Origin: an uncultured Faecalibacterium sp.
GTDB lineage: Bacteria > Bacillota > Clostridia > Oscillospirales > Ruminococcaceae
DNA length: 42,204 nt
Assembly (NCBI GenBank): GCA_934512105.1
Contig: CAKSWQ010000015.1
Location: 1-42,204, forward strand
Reading direction: 5' to 3'
A program made the translations under genes and the position numbers. The notes under the pieces are model-generated. The model worked only from the letters and a program-made list of their open reading frames with translations. It did no database searches and was not told where the DNA came from. Positions 1 through 7,073 of this stretch are shown in pieces (positions within the stretch are counted from its first letter, which is position 1; the number at the start of each line of letters is the position of its first letter).

Positions 1-93
1 GACGCACTGGACGCCCTCTGCGACCTGACCGGCGAAAACGCCTCGGAAGCCGTCATCGAACAGGTGTTCGAGCGGTTCTGTGTGGGGAAATAA
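1..93 (+). CDS. mnmE: tRNA modification GTPase MnmE, C-terminal end (partial)
   Basis: The first 30 codons of the window are open and end in a TAA. The translation ends FERFCVGK, which matches the invariant C-terminal C(I/L/V)GK motif of MnmE (TrmE), whose cysteine lies next to the catalytic helical domain. MnmE with MnmG makes the cmnm5 group on wobble U34 of tRNAs. The neighbour mnmG on the same strand fits the standard Firmicute mnmE-mnmG order. The start and the G domain lie outside the window. The identification rests on about 30 residues plus context. Confidence 0.85.
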   Translation, partial: DALDALCDLTGENASEAVIEQVFERFCVGK

Positions 94-290
94 GGGCGGG
101 GATGTTCTCTTTTGACACCAAAAGAGAACCAGAAAAGTGCCAGCGATTTCGACGCGCTGGAGCCACGAAAAAGGGGCTACTCGCCCCTTTTAACCCCAAA
201 GGGGAGGGCTACACCGGAAAAAACTGAAGATTCACGCCTGTTCGGCGTGAAGATCTTTTAACCGTTTTTTCCGGCTCCGCCGATTTAAAG
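94..290. other. mnmE-mnmG spacer with three hairpins, no gene
   Basis: This part of the 404-bp spacer has no credible ORF. It holds perfect or near-perfect inverted repeats: 104-113 with 120-129 (GTTCTCTTTT arms), 171-177 with 183-189 (AAGGGGC arms followed by a short T run, a plausible weak terminator for mnmE), and a large one with outer arms 214-224/264-274 (CCGGAAAAAAC) enclosing 231-238/244-251 (TTCACGCC). The last resembles the variable-stem hairpins of the other repeats in the window. Confidence 0.55.
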
Positions 291-330
291 CCCCTCAGTC
301 GCTGCGCGACAGCTCCCCCCGGGGGAGCAA
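291..330. repeat. Partial copy of the CCCTC(T)CAG modular repeat
   Basis: CCCCTCAGTC, a small hairpin (CGCTGCGCG) and AGCTCCCCCCGGGGGAGC follow each other, the same order of modules as in the larger copies at 9476, 14229, 15441, 24274, 25125, 26285, 27337, 31424 and 32579. Only the left end is present here. Confidence 0.6.
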
Positions 331-352
331 GCGCAGCAGCTGCCGTTTCCCG

Positions 353-471
353 TTACGACCCCTCCTGTGAAAAGGCAAATCTGGAAAATCCGCAGATTTT
401 CCAGATTTGCGAAATTAAAAATAATTCTTCCGCTGAATATGCCCAGAGTAAAACGGAGGGCATTTTAAATC
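353..471 (+). repeat. Structured repeat with variable hairpin and pseudoknot, copy 1
   Basis: Modules in order: a 5' box TTACGACCCCTCCTGTGAAA; a perfect 16-4-16 hairpin at 375-410 (arm GCAAATCTGGAAAATC, loop CGCA); an A/T stretch; then TCCG(429-432), ATGCCC(439-444), CGGA(454-457), GGGCAT(458-463). These four segments pair 1-3 and 2-4, an H-type pseudoknot, and are followed by TTTTAAATC. The same modules with different stem sequences recur at 2518-2633 and, inverted, at 32467-32580. The element ends 26 bp before the mnmG start, so it could also sit in the mnmG leader. Confidence 0.7.
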
Positions 472-497
472 AATTATTAGAGGAAACCCGAAAGTAT

Positions 498-2366
498 ATG
501 AACCACTTAGGAGATTATGATGTCATCGTCATCGGCGCGGGCCATGCGGGCATCGAAGCCGCCCACGCAGCTGCTGTGCTGGGCGCAAAAACGGCCGTCT
601 TTACCATGAGTCTGGACGCCATCGGCAATATGCCCTGCAACCCCAGCATCGGCGGCACCGCCAAGGGCACGCTGGTGCGGGAGGTGGACGCACTGGGCGG
701 CGTGATGGGTCTGGCGGCAGACGCCACCTATCTGCAAAGCCGGATGCTGAACAAGGGCAAAGGCCCCGCCGTGCACGCGCTGCGGGTGCAGACCGACCGC
801 CGCCGCTACAACGAATACATGAAGCACGCGCTGGAGCAGACCCCGGGTCTGGCCATCCATCAGGCCGAGGTGGTGGCGCTGGAAGTTGAGGATGGCCATG
901 TGAAGGGCGTTGTCACCCAGCTGCACGGCGAGTACACCGCCAAGTGCGTGGTGCTTGCCACCGGTACGAACCTCGGCGGCAAAATTTTTGTGGGCGATGC
1001 GTGGTATGCTTCCGGCCCGGACGGGATGCACGCCGCCAACGCCCTGACCGACAGCCTGAAAGCTGCCGGTCTGCCGCTGCGCCGGTTCAAGACCGGCACC
1101 CCCGCCCGGGTGCACCGCCGCAGCATTGATTTTTCCAAGCTGGAATGCCAGCCCGGCGACCCGGACAGTGAATTGCAGCCTTTCAGCTTCCTGACCGATG
1201 CACCCATGCACAACAAGGTGGAATGCTGGATCGCCTACACGAACCCCGAGACTCACAAGATCATTCTGGACAACATCCAGCGCAGCCCGCTGTACGGCGG
1301 CATGATCGAGGGCGTCGGCCCGCGCTACTGCCCCTCCATCGAGGACAAGGTGGTGCGTTTCTCCGGCAAGGACCGCCACCCGCTCTTTGTAGAGCCCTGC
1401 GGCGAGAACACCGAGGAAATGTATTTGCAGGGTGCGTCCAGCAGCCTGCCGGAGGACGTGCAGAACGCTTTCTACCACAGCATCAAGGGCTTTGAGCATC
1501 TGGAGATCATGCGCCCCGCCTACGCCATCGAGTACGACTGCGTAGACCCCACCAGTCTGGAAGCCACGCTGGAAAGCAAGGTGGTGCGGGGTCTGTACGG
1601 GGCAGGGCAGTTCAACGGCACCTCCGGCTACGAGGAAGCCGCCGCGCAGGGTCTGCTGGCGGGTCTGAACGCCGCCCGCAACGCGCTGGGCAGGGAGCAG
1701 CTGGTGCTGCCCCGGCACACCAGCTATCTGGGCACACTGGTGGACGACCTTGTCACCAAGGGCGTCATGGACCCCTACCGCATGATGACCAGCCGCAGCG
1801 AGTACCGGCTGACCCTGCGGCAGGACAACGCCGACCAGCGCCTGACCCCCATCGGCAGGGAATACGGCCTTGTGCAGGATGACCGCTGGGCAAAGTACCA
1901 GCACACCCAGCAGATCTTGGAAGCCGAGCGCCGCCGCCTGCACGAAGCGCATCTGCGCACCGCCGACCTGCGCGCCGCTATGGAAGCTGCCGGTCTTGCC
2001 CCCGCCGCCGAGGGCGGCATTGCGGAGGAGCTGCTGCGCCGCCCGGAGATCAGCTACCCGCTGGTGGCGGGCATCATCGGCTGGGGCGAGGAGATCACCC
2101 CCATGCTGGCGGAGCGGCTGGAGACCGAGATCAAGTACGCCGGTTACATCGCCCGGCAGGATCGGATGATCCGGGAGGTGGCACGCCACGAAAAGACCCT
2201 GATCCCGGAGAATTTCGAGTACGCCGCCTTGACCGGCCTTACGCTGGAAGCCCGGGAAAAGCTTGCCCGCATCCGTCCACGCAATCTGGGACAGGCCGGG
2301 CGCATCCCCGGCGTTTCGCCCTCCGATGTGGCACAGCTGAGCATCGCACTGGCAGCAAAGAAGTAA
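498..2366 (+). CDS. mnmG: tRNA uridine-5-carboxymethylaminomethyl modification enzyme MnmG (GidA)
   Basis: 622 aa, the usual length for the family (about 620-630). MnmG is the FAD- and NADH-using partner of MnmE and forms cmnm5U34 in tRNAs reading split codon boxes. The N-terminus shows the Rossmann motif GAGHAGIEAA (residues 13-22) and the family block CNPSIGGTAKG near residue 48; the C-terminal helical domain ends with PRNLGQAGRIPGVSPSDV, the typical MnmG tail. The start ATG at 498 is preceded by AGAGGA at 480. The gene is separated from mnmE by about 400 bp of hairpins and repeat sequence, unusual for this pair, so it may be transcribed from its own promoter inside that spacer. A long minus-strand ORF over the same bases is a GC-rich shadow. 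Confidence 0.97.
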   Translation: MNHLGDYDVIVIGAGHAGIEAAHAAAVLGAKTAVFTMSLDAIGNMPCNPSIGGTAKGTLVREVDALGGVMGLAADATYLQSRMLNKGKGPAVHALRVQTDRRRYNEYMKHALEQTPGLAIHQAEVVALEVEDGHVKGVVTQLHGEYTAKCVVLATGTNLGGKIFVGDAWYASGPDGMHAANALTDSLKAAGLPLRRFKTGTPARVHRRSIDFSKLECQPGDPDSELQPFSFLTDAPMHNKVECWIAYTNPETHKIILDNIQRSPLYGGMIEGVGPRYCPSIEDKVVRFSGKDRHPLFVEPCGENTEEMYLQGASSSLPEDVQNAFYHSIKGFEHLEIMRPAYAIEYDCVDPTSLEATLESKVVRGLYGAGQFNGTSGYEEAAAQGLLAGLNAARNALGREQLVLPRHTSYLGTLVDDLVTKGVMDPYRMMTSRSEYRLTLRQDNADQRLTPIGREYGLVQDDRWAKYQHTQQILEAERRRLHEAHLRTADLRAAMEAAGLAPAAEGGIAEELLRRPEISYPLVAGIIGWGEEITPMLAERLETEIKYAGYIARQDRMIREVARHEKTLIPENFEYAALTGLTLEAREKLARIRPRNLGQAGRIPGVSPSDVAQLSIALAAKK

Positions 2367-2517
2367 GAGGGGCAGGACAACGGGCAGCTTTCTCCTCGGA
2401 CACGAATCGGGCCATTCCATCGCCCGCCCTATTGCCTTCGGCAACAGGGTCCCACCCCAGCGGACGGTCCTCAGAGAAACTACCCGCCGTCCTGCCGAAA
2501 GAACTGCTGCTTATCCG

Positions 2518-2633
2518 CTACAGCCCCACTTGTGAAAATGCGTTTGGAGCGGCCCGCAGGCCGCGACAAACGCAAATATAAATAATAATTTCCGCTGCTA
2601 TTGTCAGAGCGAAGCGGAGACAATTCTAAATCG
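2518..2633 (+). repeat. Structured repeat with variable hairpin and pseudoknot, copy 2
   Basis: Same modules as copy 1: 5' box TACAGCCCCACTTGTGAAAA; a 16-4-16 hairpin at 2539-2574 (arm TGCGTTTGGAGCGGCC, loop CGCA, two central mismatches); an A/T stretch; pseudoknot segments TCCGCT(2591-2596), ATTGTC(2600-2605), AGCGGA(2613-2618), GACAAT(2619-2624); end box TCTAAATCG. Against copy 1, stem 2 differs at three base pairs and all three remain paired. The rest of the 2367-2517 spacer shows no gene. Confidence 0.7.
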
Positions 2634-2659
2634 TTAAACCTAGAAAGAAGCTGCAACCA

Positions 2660-3217
2660 ATGGAAGAACTCAAGCTTTACGAGGGCCGTCCTGCCGACTG
2701 CACCGGGCGGCTGGAAAAAGAGATCCGCACCTACGACCTGCTGGACAAGCTGGGCATCCAATTCTGGCGCACCGACCACGGCTGGATGAAGGCCGATACC
2801 ATGGAGGACTGCCATGTGATCGATGCCTGCCTGAATGCCACCGTCTGCAAGAACCTGTTCCTGTGCAACCGGCAGAAAACGAACTTCTATCTGCTCATGA
2901 TGCCCGGGGACAAGCCCTTCAAAACCAAAGAGCTTTCCCACCAGCTGGGCATTGCACGCCTGAGCTTTGCCTCGCCGGAGGATATGGAGCAGTATCTGGA
3001 CTGCACGCCCGGCTCCTCCTCCATCATGGGGCTTGCCAACGACACGGAAAACAGGGTGCAGCTGCTGATGGACGAGGATGTAAAGAAAGGGGAGTACCTT
3101 GGCTGCCACCCCTGCATCAACACCTCTTCGCTCAAGCTGCGCACGGCAGATGTGCTGGAAATCTTCCTGCCCGCCGTCCACCATGAGCCGATTTTCGTCC
3201 GGCTGACCGGCGAATGA
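2660..3217 (+). CDS. YbaK/ProX-family aminoacyl-tRNA deacylase (prolyl-tRNA synthetase-associated domain)
   Basis: 185 aa, a stand-alone editing domain of the YbaK/EbsC/ProXp type. Family members hydrolyse mischarged tRNA, typically Ala-tRNA(Pro), in trans. Visible features are the N-terminal ERxIRTYDLLDKLGI-like segment, a KNLFLCNRQKTNFYLL strand containing the conserved lysine region, the GSSSIMGLAND block and HPCINTSSLKL near the C-terminus, all typical of the PrdX-like subgroup. The start ATG at 2660 lies downstream of a weak AGAAAGAAG ribosome site. It sits between mnmG and rsmG, with 16 bp to rsmG, so the two are probably cotranscribed. The substrate is inferred from the family, not shown here. 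Confidence 0.85.
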   Translation: MEELKLYEGRPADCTGRLEKEIRTYDLLDKLGIQFWRTDHGWMKADTMEDCHVIDACLNATVCKNLFLCNRQKTNFYLLMMPGDKPFKTKELSHQLGIARLSFASPEDMEQYLDCTPGSSSIMGLANDTENRVQLLMDEDVKKGEYLGCHPCINTSSLKLRTADVLEIFLPAVHHEPIFVRLTGE

Positions 3218-3233
3218 AAGAAAGGATAACACC

Positions 3234-3941
3234 ATGATCGACAAACAGCGTCTGGAAGCAAAATGTTCCACATGGAACATCACCCTTACCGGCACCCAGC
3301 TGGATCAGCTGGATGCCTTTGCCCAGATCCTTGTAGACTACAACCAGAAGGTCAACCTGACCGCTATCACCGACCCGGAGGGCATCGAGGATAAGCACTT
3401 CCTCGACAGCCTGCTGTTTGCCAGCCAGCCGGAGGTAGCCGGGCGTATGGTGGACGTGGGCGCAGGGGCGGGCTTTCCGGGCATCGTGACCAAGATCTTC
3501 AAGCCGGAATTGGAGCTGACCCTGATGGAGCCCACCGGCAAGCGGGTGGAGTTTTTGAAGTACGCCTGCGGTCAGCTGGGTCTGACCGGGGTGGAGTTTG
3601 CCAAGGAGCGCGCCGAGGAAGCCGCCCGCAAAGTCTGGCGGGAGCAGTTTGACCTTGCTTCTGCCCGCGCCGTGGCAGCCCTGCCCATGCTGGCAGAGTA
3701 CTGCCTGCCGCTGGTGAAGGTGGGCGGCAATTTCCTTGCCATGAAGGGCGCGTCCGGGGAAGAGGAGTTGACCGCCGCCCGGGGGGCTATCAAAAAGTTG
3801 GGCGGCGAGTACCGCGAGACCCGCACTCTGCACCTGCCCGGCGGCGACACCCGCACTTTGATCTTGTGCAAAAAGATTTCGCAAACTCCGACAGCATATC
3901 CCAGAAACGGCGGTAAAATCGCAAAAAGCCCGCTGAAATAA
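3234..3941 (+). CDS. rsmG: 16S rRNA (guanine527-N7)-methyltransferase RsmG (GidB)
   Basis: 235 aa, normal for RsmG. The enzyme methylates N7 of G527 in 16S rRNA using SAM. The glycine-rich SAM loop DVGAGAGFPG is at residues 74-83, preceded by NLTAITDPEGIEDKHFLDSL, the diagnostic family block. A GAAAGAAAGGAT ribosome site precedes ATG 3234. A parS site (3264-3279) is embedded in codons 11-16, so the protein encodes CSTWNI there to accommodate a DNA site. The gene is followed by a rho-independent terminator at 3964, which separates it from noc. Confidence 0.96.
   Translation: MIDKQRLEAKCSTWNITLTGTQLDQLDAFAQILVDYNQKVNLTAITDPEGIEDKHFLDSLLFASQPEVAGRMVDVGAGAGFPGIVTKIFKPELELTLMEPTGKRVEFLKYACGQLGLTGVEFAKERAEEAARKVWREQFDLASARAVAALPMLAEYCLPLVKVGGNFLAMKGASGEEELTAARGAIKKLGGEYRETRTLHLPGGDTRTLILCKKISQTPTAYPRNGGKIAKSPLK
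3264..3279. promoter_or_regulatory. parS centromere site 1 (inside rsmG)
   Basis: TGTTCCACATGGAACA is a perfect 16-bp palindrome matching the ParB/Spo0J site consensus TGTTNCACGTGAAACA at the outer and most inner positions. The centre is CATG rather than CGTG. It lies inside the rsmG coding sequence. Confidence 0.85.
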
Positions 3942-3963
3942 CGCATGATTTGACGCAACCTGC

Positions 3964-4004
3964 AAGACCCTGCCGAACGAAATTTCTGGCGGGGTCTTTC
4001 TTTG
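3964..4004 (+). terminator. Rho-independent terminator after rsmG
   Basis: AAGACCCTGCC (3964-3974) pairs with GGCGGGGTCTT (3988-3998) with one G-T pair and is followed by TCTTTG. It lies 20 bp past the rsmG stop. Confidence 0.75.
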
Positions 4005-4015
4005 TGTGCTACACT
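4005..4015 (+). promoter_or_regulatory. Extended -10 promoter element upstream of noc
   Basis: TGTGCTACACT carries an extended -10 (TG-n-TACACT). Nearly the same string, TGTGCTATACT, precedes parA, the RCK operon and the DUF362 gene. No good -35 is visible because the rsmG terminator occupies that place. Confidence 0.5.
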
Positions 4016-4028
4016 GAGGCTGAACATG

Positions 4029-4060
4029 TTTTCCACGATTTCCCGGAGAAATGTGGAAAA
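4029..4060. promoter_or_regulatory. Imperfect palindrome with Noc-box-like core, upstream of noc
   Basis: TTTTCCAC (4029-4036) and GTGGAAAA (4053-4060) frame ATTTCCCGGAGAAAT (4038-4052). The B. subtilis Noc-binding site is ATTTCCCGGGAAAT; this core differs by one inserted base. It lies between the extended -10 and the noc start, where an autoregulatory operator would be. The function is an inference. Confidence 0.4.
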
Positions 4061-4089
4061 CTGCATCACACAAGGAAAGGGGCAGCATC

Positions 4090-4884
4090 ATGTTTGAACG
4101 CAAAAAACCGTCCGGGAAATTACTCTCTCTGCCCATCGACCAGATCCACCCGTCGCCCTTTCAGGCGCGGAAAAGCTTTGACGAGCAGGAGCTGACTGCA
4201 CTGGCGCAGAGCATCCGGGAAAATGGCCTGCTTCAGCCGGTCACGGTGCGCAAGGCGGCAGAGGGCTACGAGCTGGTGGCAGGGGAGCGGCGGCTGCGCG
4301 CCTGCCAGCTGGCAAAGATGACCACCATCCCCGCCATCCTGTGCAGCTACGCCGACGACCGCACCGCCGCGCTGGGTCTGCTGGAAAACATCCAGCGCGC
4401 CGACCTGAACCCCTTTGAGCAGGCGCAGGGGCTGCGGGATGTGATGGTGCTGTGGGATTGCACCCAGGCCGAAGCCGCCAAGCGTCTGGGCATGGCGCAG
4501 CCCACCTTTGCCAACAAGCTGCGGCTTTTGCAGCTGACCGCAGACCAGCGGCAGTTCGTGCTGGACAATAACCTCACCGAGCGCCACGCCCGCGCGGTGC
4601 TGCGCCTGCCGGAGAACCGCCGCAGCGAAGCACTGATCACTATCGCCAAGCGCCGCCTGAACGCCCGCCAGACCGACAGCTACATCGAGCAGCTGCTGAA
4701 CAGCCCGCCCAAGCCCGGGCACCGCATCTCCATGGTGCGGGACGTGCGCATCTTTGTCAACACCATCGACCACGCCATCCGGCTGATGACCGACAACGGC
4801 GTGCCCGCCACCGCCCATCGGGAAGAGAAGGACGGCTACATCGAGTACACCGTGCGCATCCCCACCGCCGCAGCCCAGCGGTAA
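4090..4884 (+). CDS. noc: Noc-like ParB-family nucleoid occlusion / partition protein
   Basis: 264 aa. Noc is a ParB paralogue that binds CTP and DNA, coats membrane-proximal chromosome regions and blocks division over the nucleoid. The N-terminal ParB/Srx domain carries GERRLRAC (residues 65-72, the CTP-binding box) and is followed by a helix-turn-helix (TQAEAAKRLGMAQPTFANKLRLL). I chose ATG 4090 because AAAGGGG lies just upstream; an in-frame ATG at 4051 would add 13 residues inside the upstream palindrome and has no ribosome site. The position between rsmG and parA matches B. subtilis noc, but sequence alone cannot fully separate Noc from a second ParB. A parS site lies three bases after the stop. 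Confidence 0.85.
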   Translation: MFERKKPSGKLLSLPIDQIHPSPFQARKSFDEQELTALAQSIRENGLLQPVTVRKAAEGYELVAGERRLRACQLAKMTTIPAILCSYADDRTAALGLLENIQRADLNPFEQAQGLRDVMVLWDCTQAEAAKRLGMAQPTFANKLRLLQLTADQRQFVLDNNLTERHARAVLRLPENRRSEALITIAKRRLNARQTDSYIEQLLNSPPKPGHRISMVRDVRIFVNTIDHAIRLMTDNGVPATAHREEKDGYIEYTVRIPTAAAQR

Positions 4885-4886
4885 AA

Positions 4887-4902
4887 TGTTCCATGTGGAA
4901 CA
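4887..4902. promoter_or_regulatory. parS centromere site 2
   Basis: TGTTCCATGTGGAACA is a 16-bp palindrome with one central asymmetry, three bases downstream of the noc stop codon. The ATG at 4886 makes a spurious in-frame start (MFHVEQ) for the following lipoprotein gene. Confidence 0.85.
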
Positions 4903-4945
4903 GCCGGAAGGCGTTTTGCAAAATGCTAGTTTTTCGGGGCGTTTT

Positions 4946-4973
4946 TTGACAAGGTGCCGAATCAAAATAGAAT
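4946..4973 (+). promoter_or_regulatory. Promoter of the lipoprotein gene at 5066
   Basis: TTGACA at 4946-4951 and TAGAAT at 4968-4973 are separated by 16 bp. The leader is about 85 nt. Confidence 0.6.
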
Positions 4974-5065
4974 CCTTGACAAAGAGGGGAGAGAGGGGTA
5001 AGCTTAAAAAACGGAGTTTTGTTTTGGGAAAAGTTCCGCGAGAAAAACAAACAGGAGGATTGTTT

Positions 5066-5971
5066 ATGAGATTGTCCAAACGAATCGCCGCCGGACTTTT
5101 GGCGGCATTGCTTGCATTGTCGATGCTGACAGCCTGCAGCGGTGGGGGAAGCAGCAGCGGAAGCCACCCGTCCAATAACAATAAGCCGCCTATCTCGGAC
5201 GACAACGGCAAAAACGACGGCGATGATAACAACGACAGCGGCAAGCAGGACCCGCCCAATGACAACACAAACCCGAACCCGGACAATCCGGGAGAGCAGC
5301 CGGGAAATGGCGATGATAACCCGTCAGGAAAGCCGGAGAGCTGGAAAAAAACATGGACGTATCAGTATTTCAGCAAGTTCAATGGGTTCCCGAACGGCCT
5401 CCTTTTGGATTGGGAGTTCTTTGGCGGCGATGCAGATGGCTTGAGAGAATATTATATTTATGACCGTCAGACGAAGCGCGGCTATGCAAAGTTCCACTAC
5501 GATTTTATGGGCGAAGCAGATATCGAACAAATCATCCTCTTCTCGGAGCCGGTAGGAACGATTGGCTATAAGGGCTATACGATTGAAACGGATGAAGAAA
5601 CCGGAGAAAAATATGCCTTTGAAGAAGTCTTGCCGATAGAAGAGATCGTTACAATAGAACCTTCCAGCGATGCCTTTGATGAGATGATCGTGGATGACAA
5701 TTACACGCTGGCACTGAATCATAAGACCTATCATGCAGAAAGCATGTGGGTGGATTACGATGGAAAAACTATGGCAGGCGAAGCAGGCCCGAGCGGTTCG
5801 GGCAAGACTTTGAGTACCTACTGCTACAATAAGCAGACCAAGGAGCTGGAGTATATCGTGACGGCCCGCGAGACCATGCAGGTCCATGCGCTTTTCAAAG
5901 ACTTTGATCGGAACTTGGTAAATTACGAGCAATACGAAATTTATCAGACCCCCAATTTCCAAAATCGGTGA
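5066..5971 (+). CDS. Putative lipoprotein of unknown function
   Basis: 301 aa. A lipoprotein signal peptide is clear: MRLSKR, a hydrophobic core and lipobox LTAC with Cys24. A linker of about 65 residues rich in Asn, Asp, Pro and Gly follows, then an acidic, aromatic globular domain (about residues 92-301) that I do not recognise. ATG 5066 is preceded by ACAGGAGG; the longer frame from 4886 starts inside a parS site and is rejected. The base composition is visibly more AT-rich than noc and parA on either side. It separates noc from parA, genes that usually adjoin, and has its own promoter and terminator, so it is probably a later insertion. Confidence 0.8.
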   Translation: MRLSKRIAAGLLAALLALSMLTACSGGGSSSGSHPSNNNKPPISDDNGKNDGDDNNDSGKQDPPNDNTNPNPDNPGEQPGNGDDNPSGKPESWKKTWTYQYFSKFNGFPNGLLLDWEFFGGDADGLREYYIYDRQTKRGYAKFHYDFMGEADIEQIILFSEPVGTIGYKGYTIETDEETGEKYAFEEVLPIEEIVTIEPSSDAFDEMIVDDNYTLALNHKTYHAESMWVDYDGKTMAGEAGPSGSGKTLSTYCYNKQTKELEYIVTARETMQVHALFKDFDRNLVNYEQYEIYQTPNFQNR

Positions 5972-5978
5972 TCCCAGC

Positions 5979-6026
5979 AAGGGGCTGTTGCACAAGGATA
6001 GACACCAGTGCAACAGTCCCTTTTTT
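5979..6026 (+). terminator. Terminator after the lipoprotein gene
   Basis: AAGGGGCTGTTGCAC pairs with GTGCAACAGTCCCTT and is followed by a run of T. The same GGGGCTGTTGC stem is used by terminators at 11117 and 15371. Confidence 0.85.
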
Positions 6027-6091
6027 CAATGGATTTTCTATAAATCGTGTGAAAAGTCCATTTATTTTCCGTATAATTGTAAAGAAAGCGG

Positions 6092-6120
6092 TTCAAAAAG
6101 GGTCGCTGATGTGCTATACT
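6092..6120 (+). promoter_or_regulatory. Promoter upstream of parA
   Basis: An extended -10, TGTGCTATACT (6110-6120), with a weak -35 TTCAAA at 6092-6097 and a 17-bp spacer. The leader of about 90 nt contains parS site 3. Confidence 0.6.
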
Positions 6121-6171
6121 AAAGTTCATAAGGGGCCTGCGGAGGGGAAAACGGCGGGCCTTGACCTCAAA

Positions 6172-6187
6172 TGTTCCATGTGGAACA
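6172..6187. promoter_or_regulatory. parS centromere site 3
   Basis: TGTTCCATGTGGAACA, identical to site 2, lies 30 bp upstream of the parA start, between its promoter and ribosome site. ParB bound here could also affect parAB transcription. Confidence 0.85.
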
Positions 6188-6217
6188 AATCTTTTTCCCG
6201 GGAGGAATCAAACGCGC

Positions 6218-7051
6218 GTGGCAAAAATCGTTGCAATCGCAAACCAAAAGGGCGGTGTCGGCAAGACCACCACCGCCGTCAATCTCTCGTCCTGTGTGGC
6301 TGCACTGGGCAAAAAGGTGCTCATCGTAGACTTAGACCCGCAGGGCAACACCACCACCGGCTATGGCATCCCAAAGCGCAGCGTGGAGGCGGGCACTTAT
6401 GAGGTGCTCATCGGCAGGGCAACGGCGGCGCAGGCCATCCGGCACACCGAGTACCGCACCGATGTCATCGGCTCCAACACCCGGCTGGCCGGTGCCAGCT
6501 TGGAAATGATCGACCTGCCCGGCCGCGAGGGGCGTCTGCGCAAGGCACTGGCTGAGGTGCAGAAGGACTACGACTTCATCTTTATCGACTGCCCGCCCAG
6601 TCTGGACCTGCTCACCCTCAACGGCCTGAGCGCCTGCGACAGCGTGCTCATCCCGGTGCAGTGCGAGTACTATGCGCTGGAAGGCTTGTCGGAGCTCATC
6701 AGCACCCTCAAGACCATCCGCAAAAAGTATAACCCGTATCTGGATATCGAGGGCGTGGTGTTCACCATGTTCTCGCTGCGGTACAACCTGACCGTGCAGG
6801 TGGTGGAGCAGGTGCAGAAGTACTTCGGCTCCAAGGTGTACAAGACTACCATCCCGCGCTCCATCCGCATTTCGGAAGCGCCCAGCTACGGCCAGCCTAT
6901 CAATTTCTACGAGCCCAAGGGCAAGGGCAGCGAAGCCTACATGGACTTGGCCATCGAATTTGTCAAGCACAACCGCCCGCAGGAACCTAAAAAGTCCCGC
7001 GCAAAGGCTGCACCCGCCGCAGAGCCGGCGAAAAACGCTCTGGAAGATTAA
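6218..7051 (+). CDS. parA: Chromosome partitioning ATPase ParA (Soj)
   Basis: 277 aa. Soj/ParA is a deviant Walker ATPase that dimerises on DNA with ATP; ParB stimulates its ATPase, and in Firmicutes it also modulates DnaA. The deviant Walker A motif KGGVGKTT is at residues 11-18, DLDPQGN follows, and DFIFIDCPPSL is Walker B. There is no N-terminal helix-turn-helix, so it is the chromosomal Soj type. I chose GTG 6218 because CGGGAGG lies at the right distance and homologues begin (M)AKIVAIANQKGG; the ATG at 6161 would overlap the parS site. parB follows 22 bp downstream. Confidence 0.96.
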   Translation: MAKIVAIANQKGGVGKTTTAVNLSSCVAALGKKVLIVDLDPQGNTTTGYGIPKRSVEAGTYEVLIGRATAAQAIRHTEYRTDVIGSNTRLAGASLEMIDLPGREGRLRKALAEVQKDYDFIFIDCPPSLDLLTLNGLSACDSVLIPVQCEYYALEGLSELISTLKTIRKKYNPYLDIEGVVFTMFSLRYNLTVQVVEQVQKYFGSKVYKTTIPRSIRISEAPSYGQPINFYEPKGKGSEAYMDLAIEFVKHNRPQEPKKSRAKAAPAAEPAKNALED

Positions 7052-7073
7052 AACAGGGGGAACAAGGTAAACA

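Noticed and set aside
353..471. Twister or hammerhead ribozyme in the pseudoknot repeat
   Set aside because: The conserved cores of those ribozymes (for example CUGAUGA...GAAA) are absent.
507..2444. 645-aa minus-strand ORF
   Set aside because: It is antisense to mnmG, whose motifs are intact.
4886..5065. Upstream start of the lipoprotein gene (MFHVEQ...)
   Set aside because: The ATG belongs to a parS site, there is no ribosome site, and the lipoprotein signal peptide starts at 5066 after AGGAGG.
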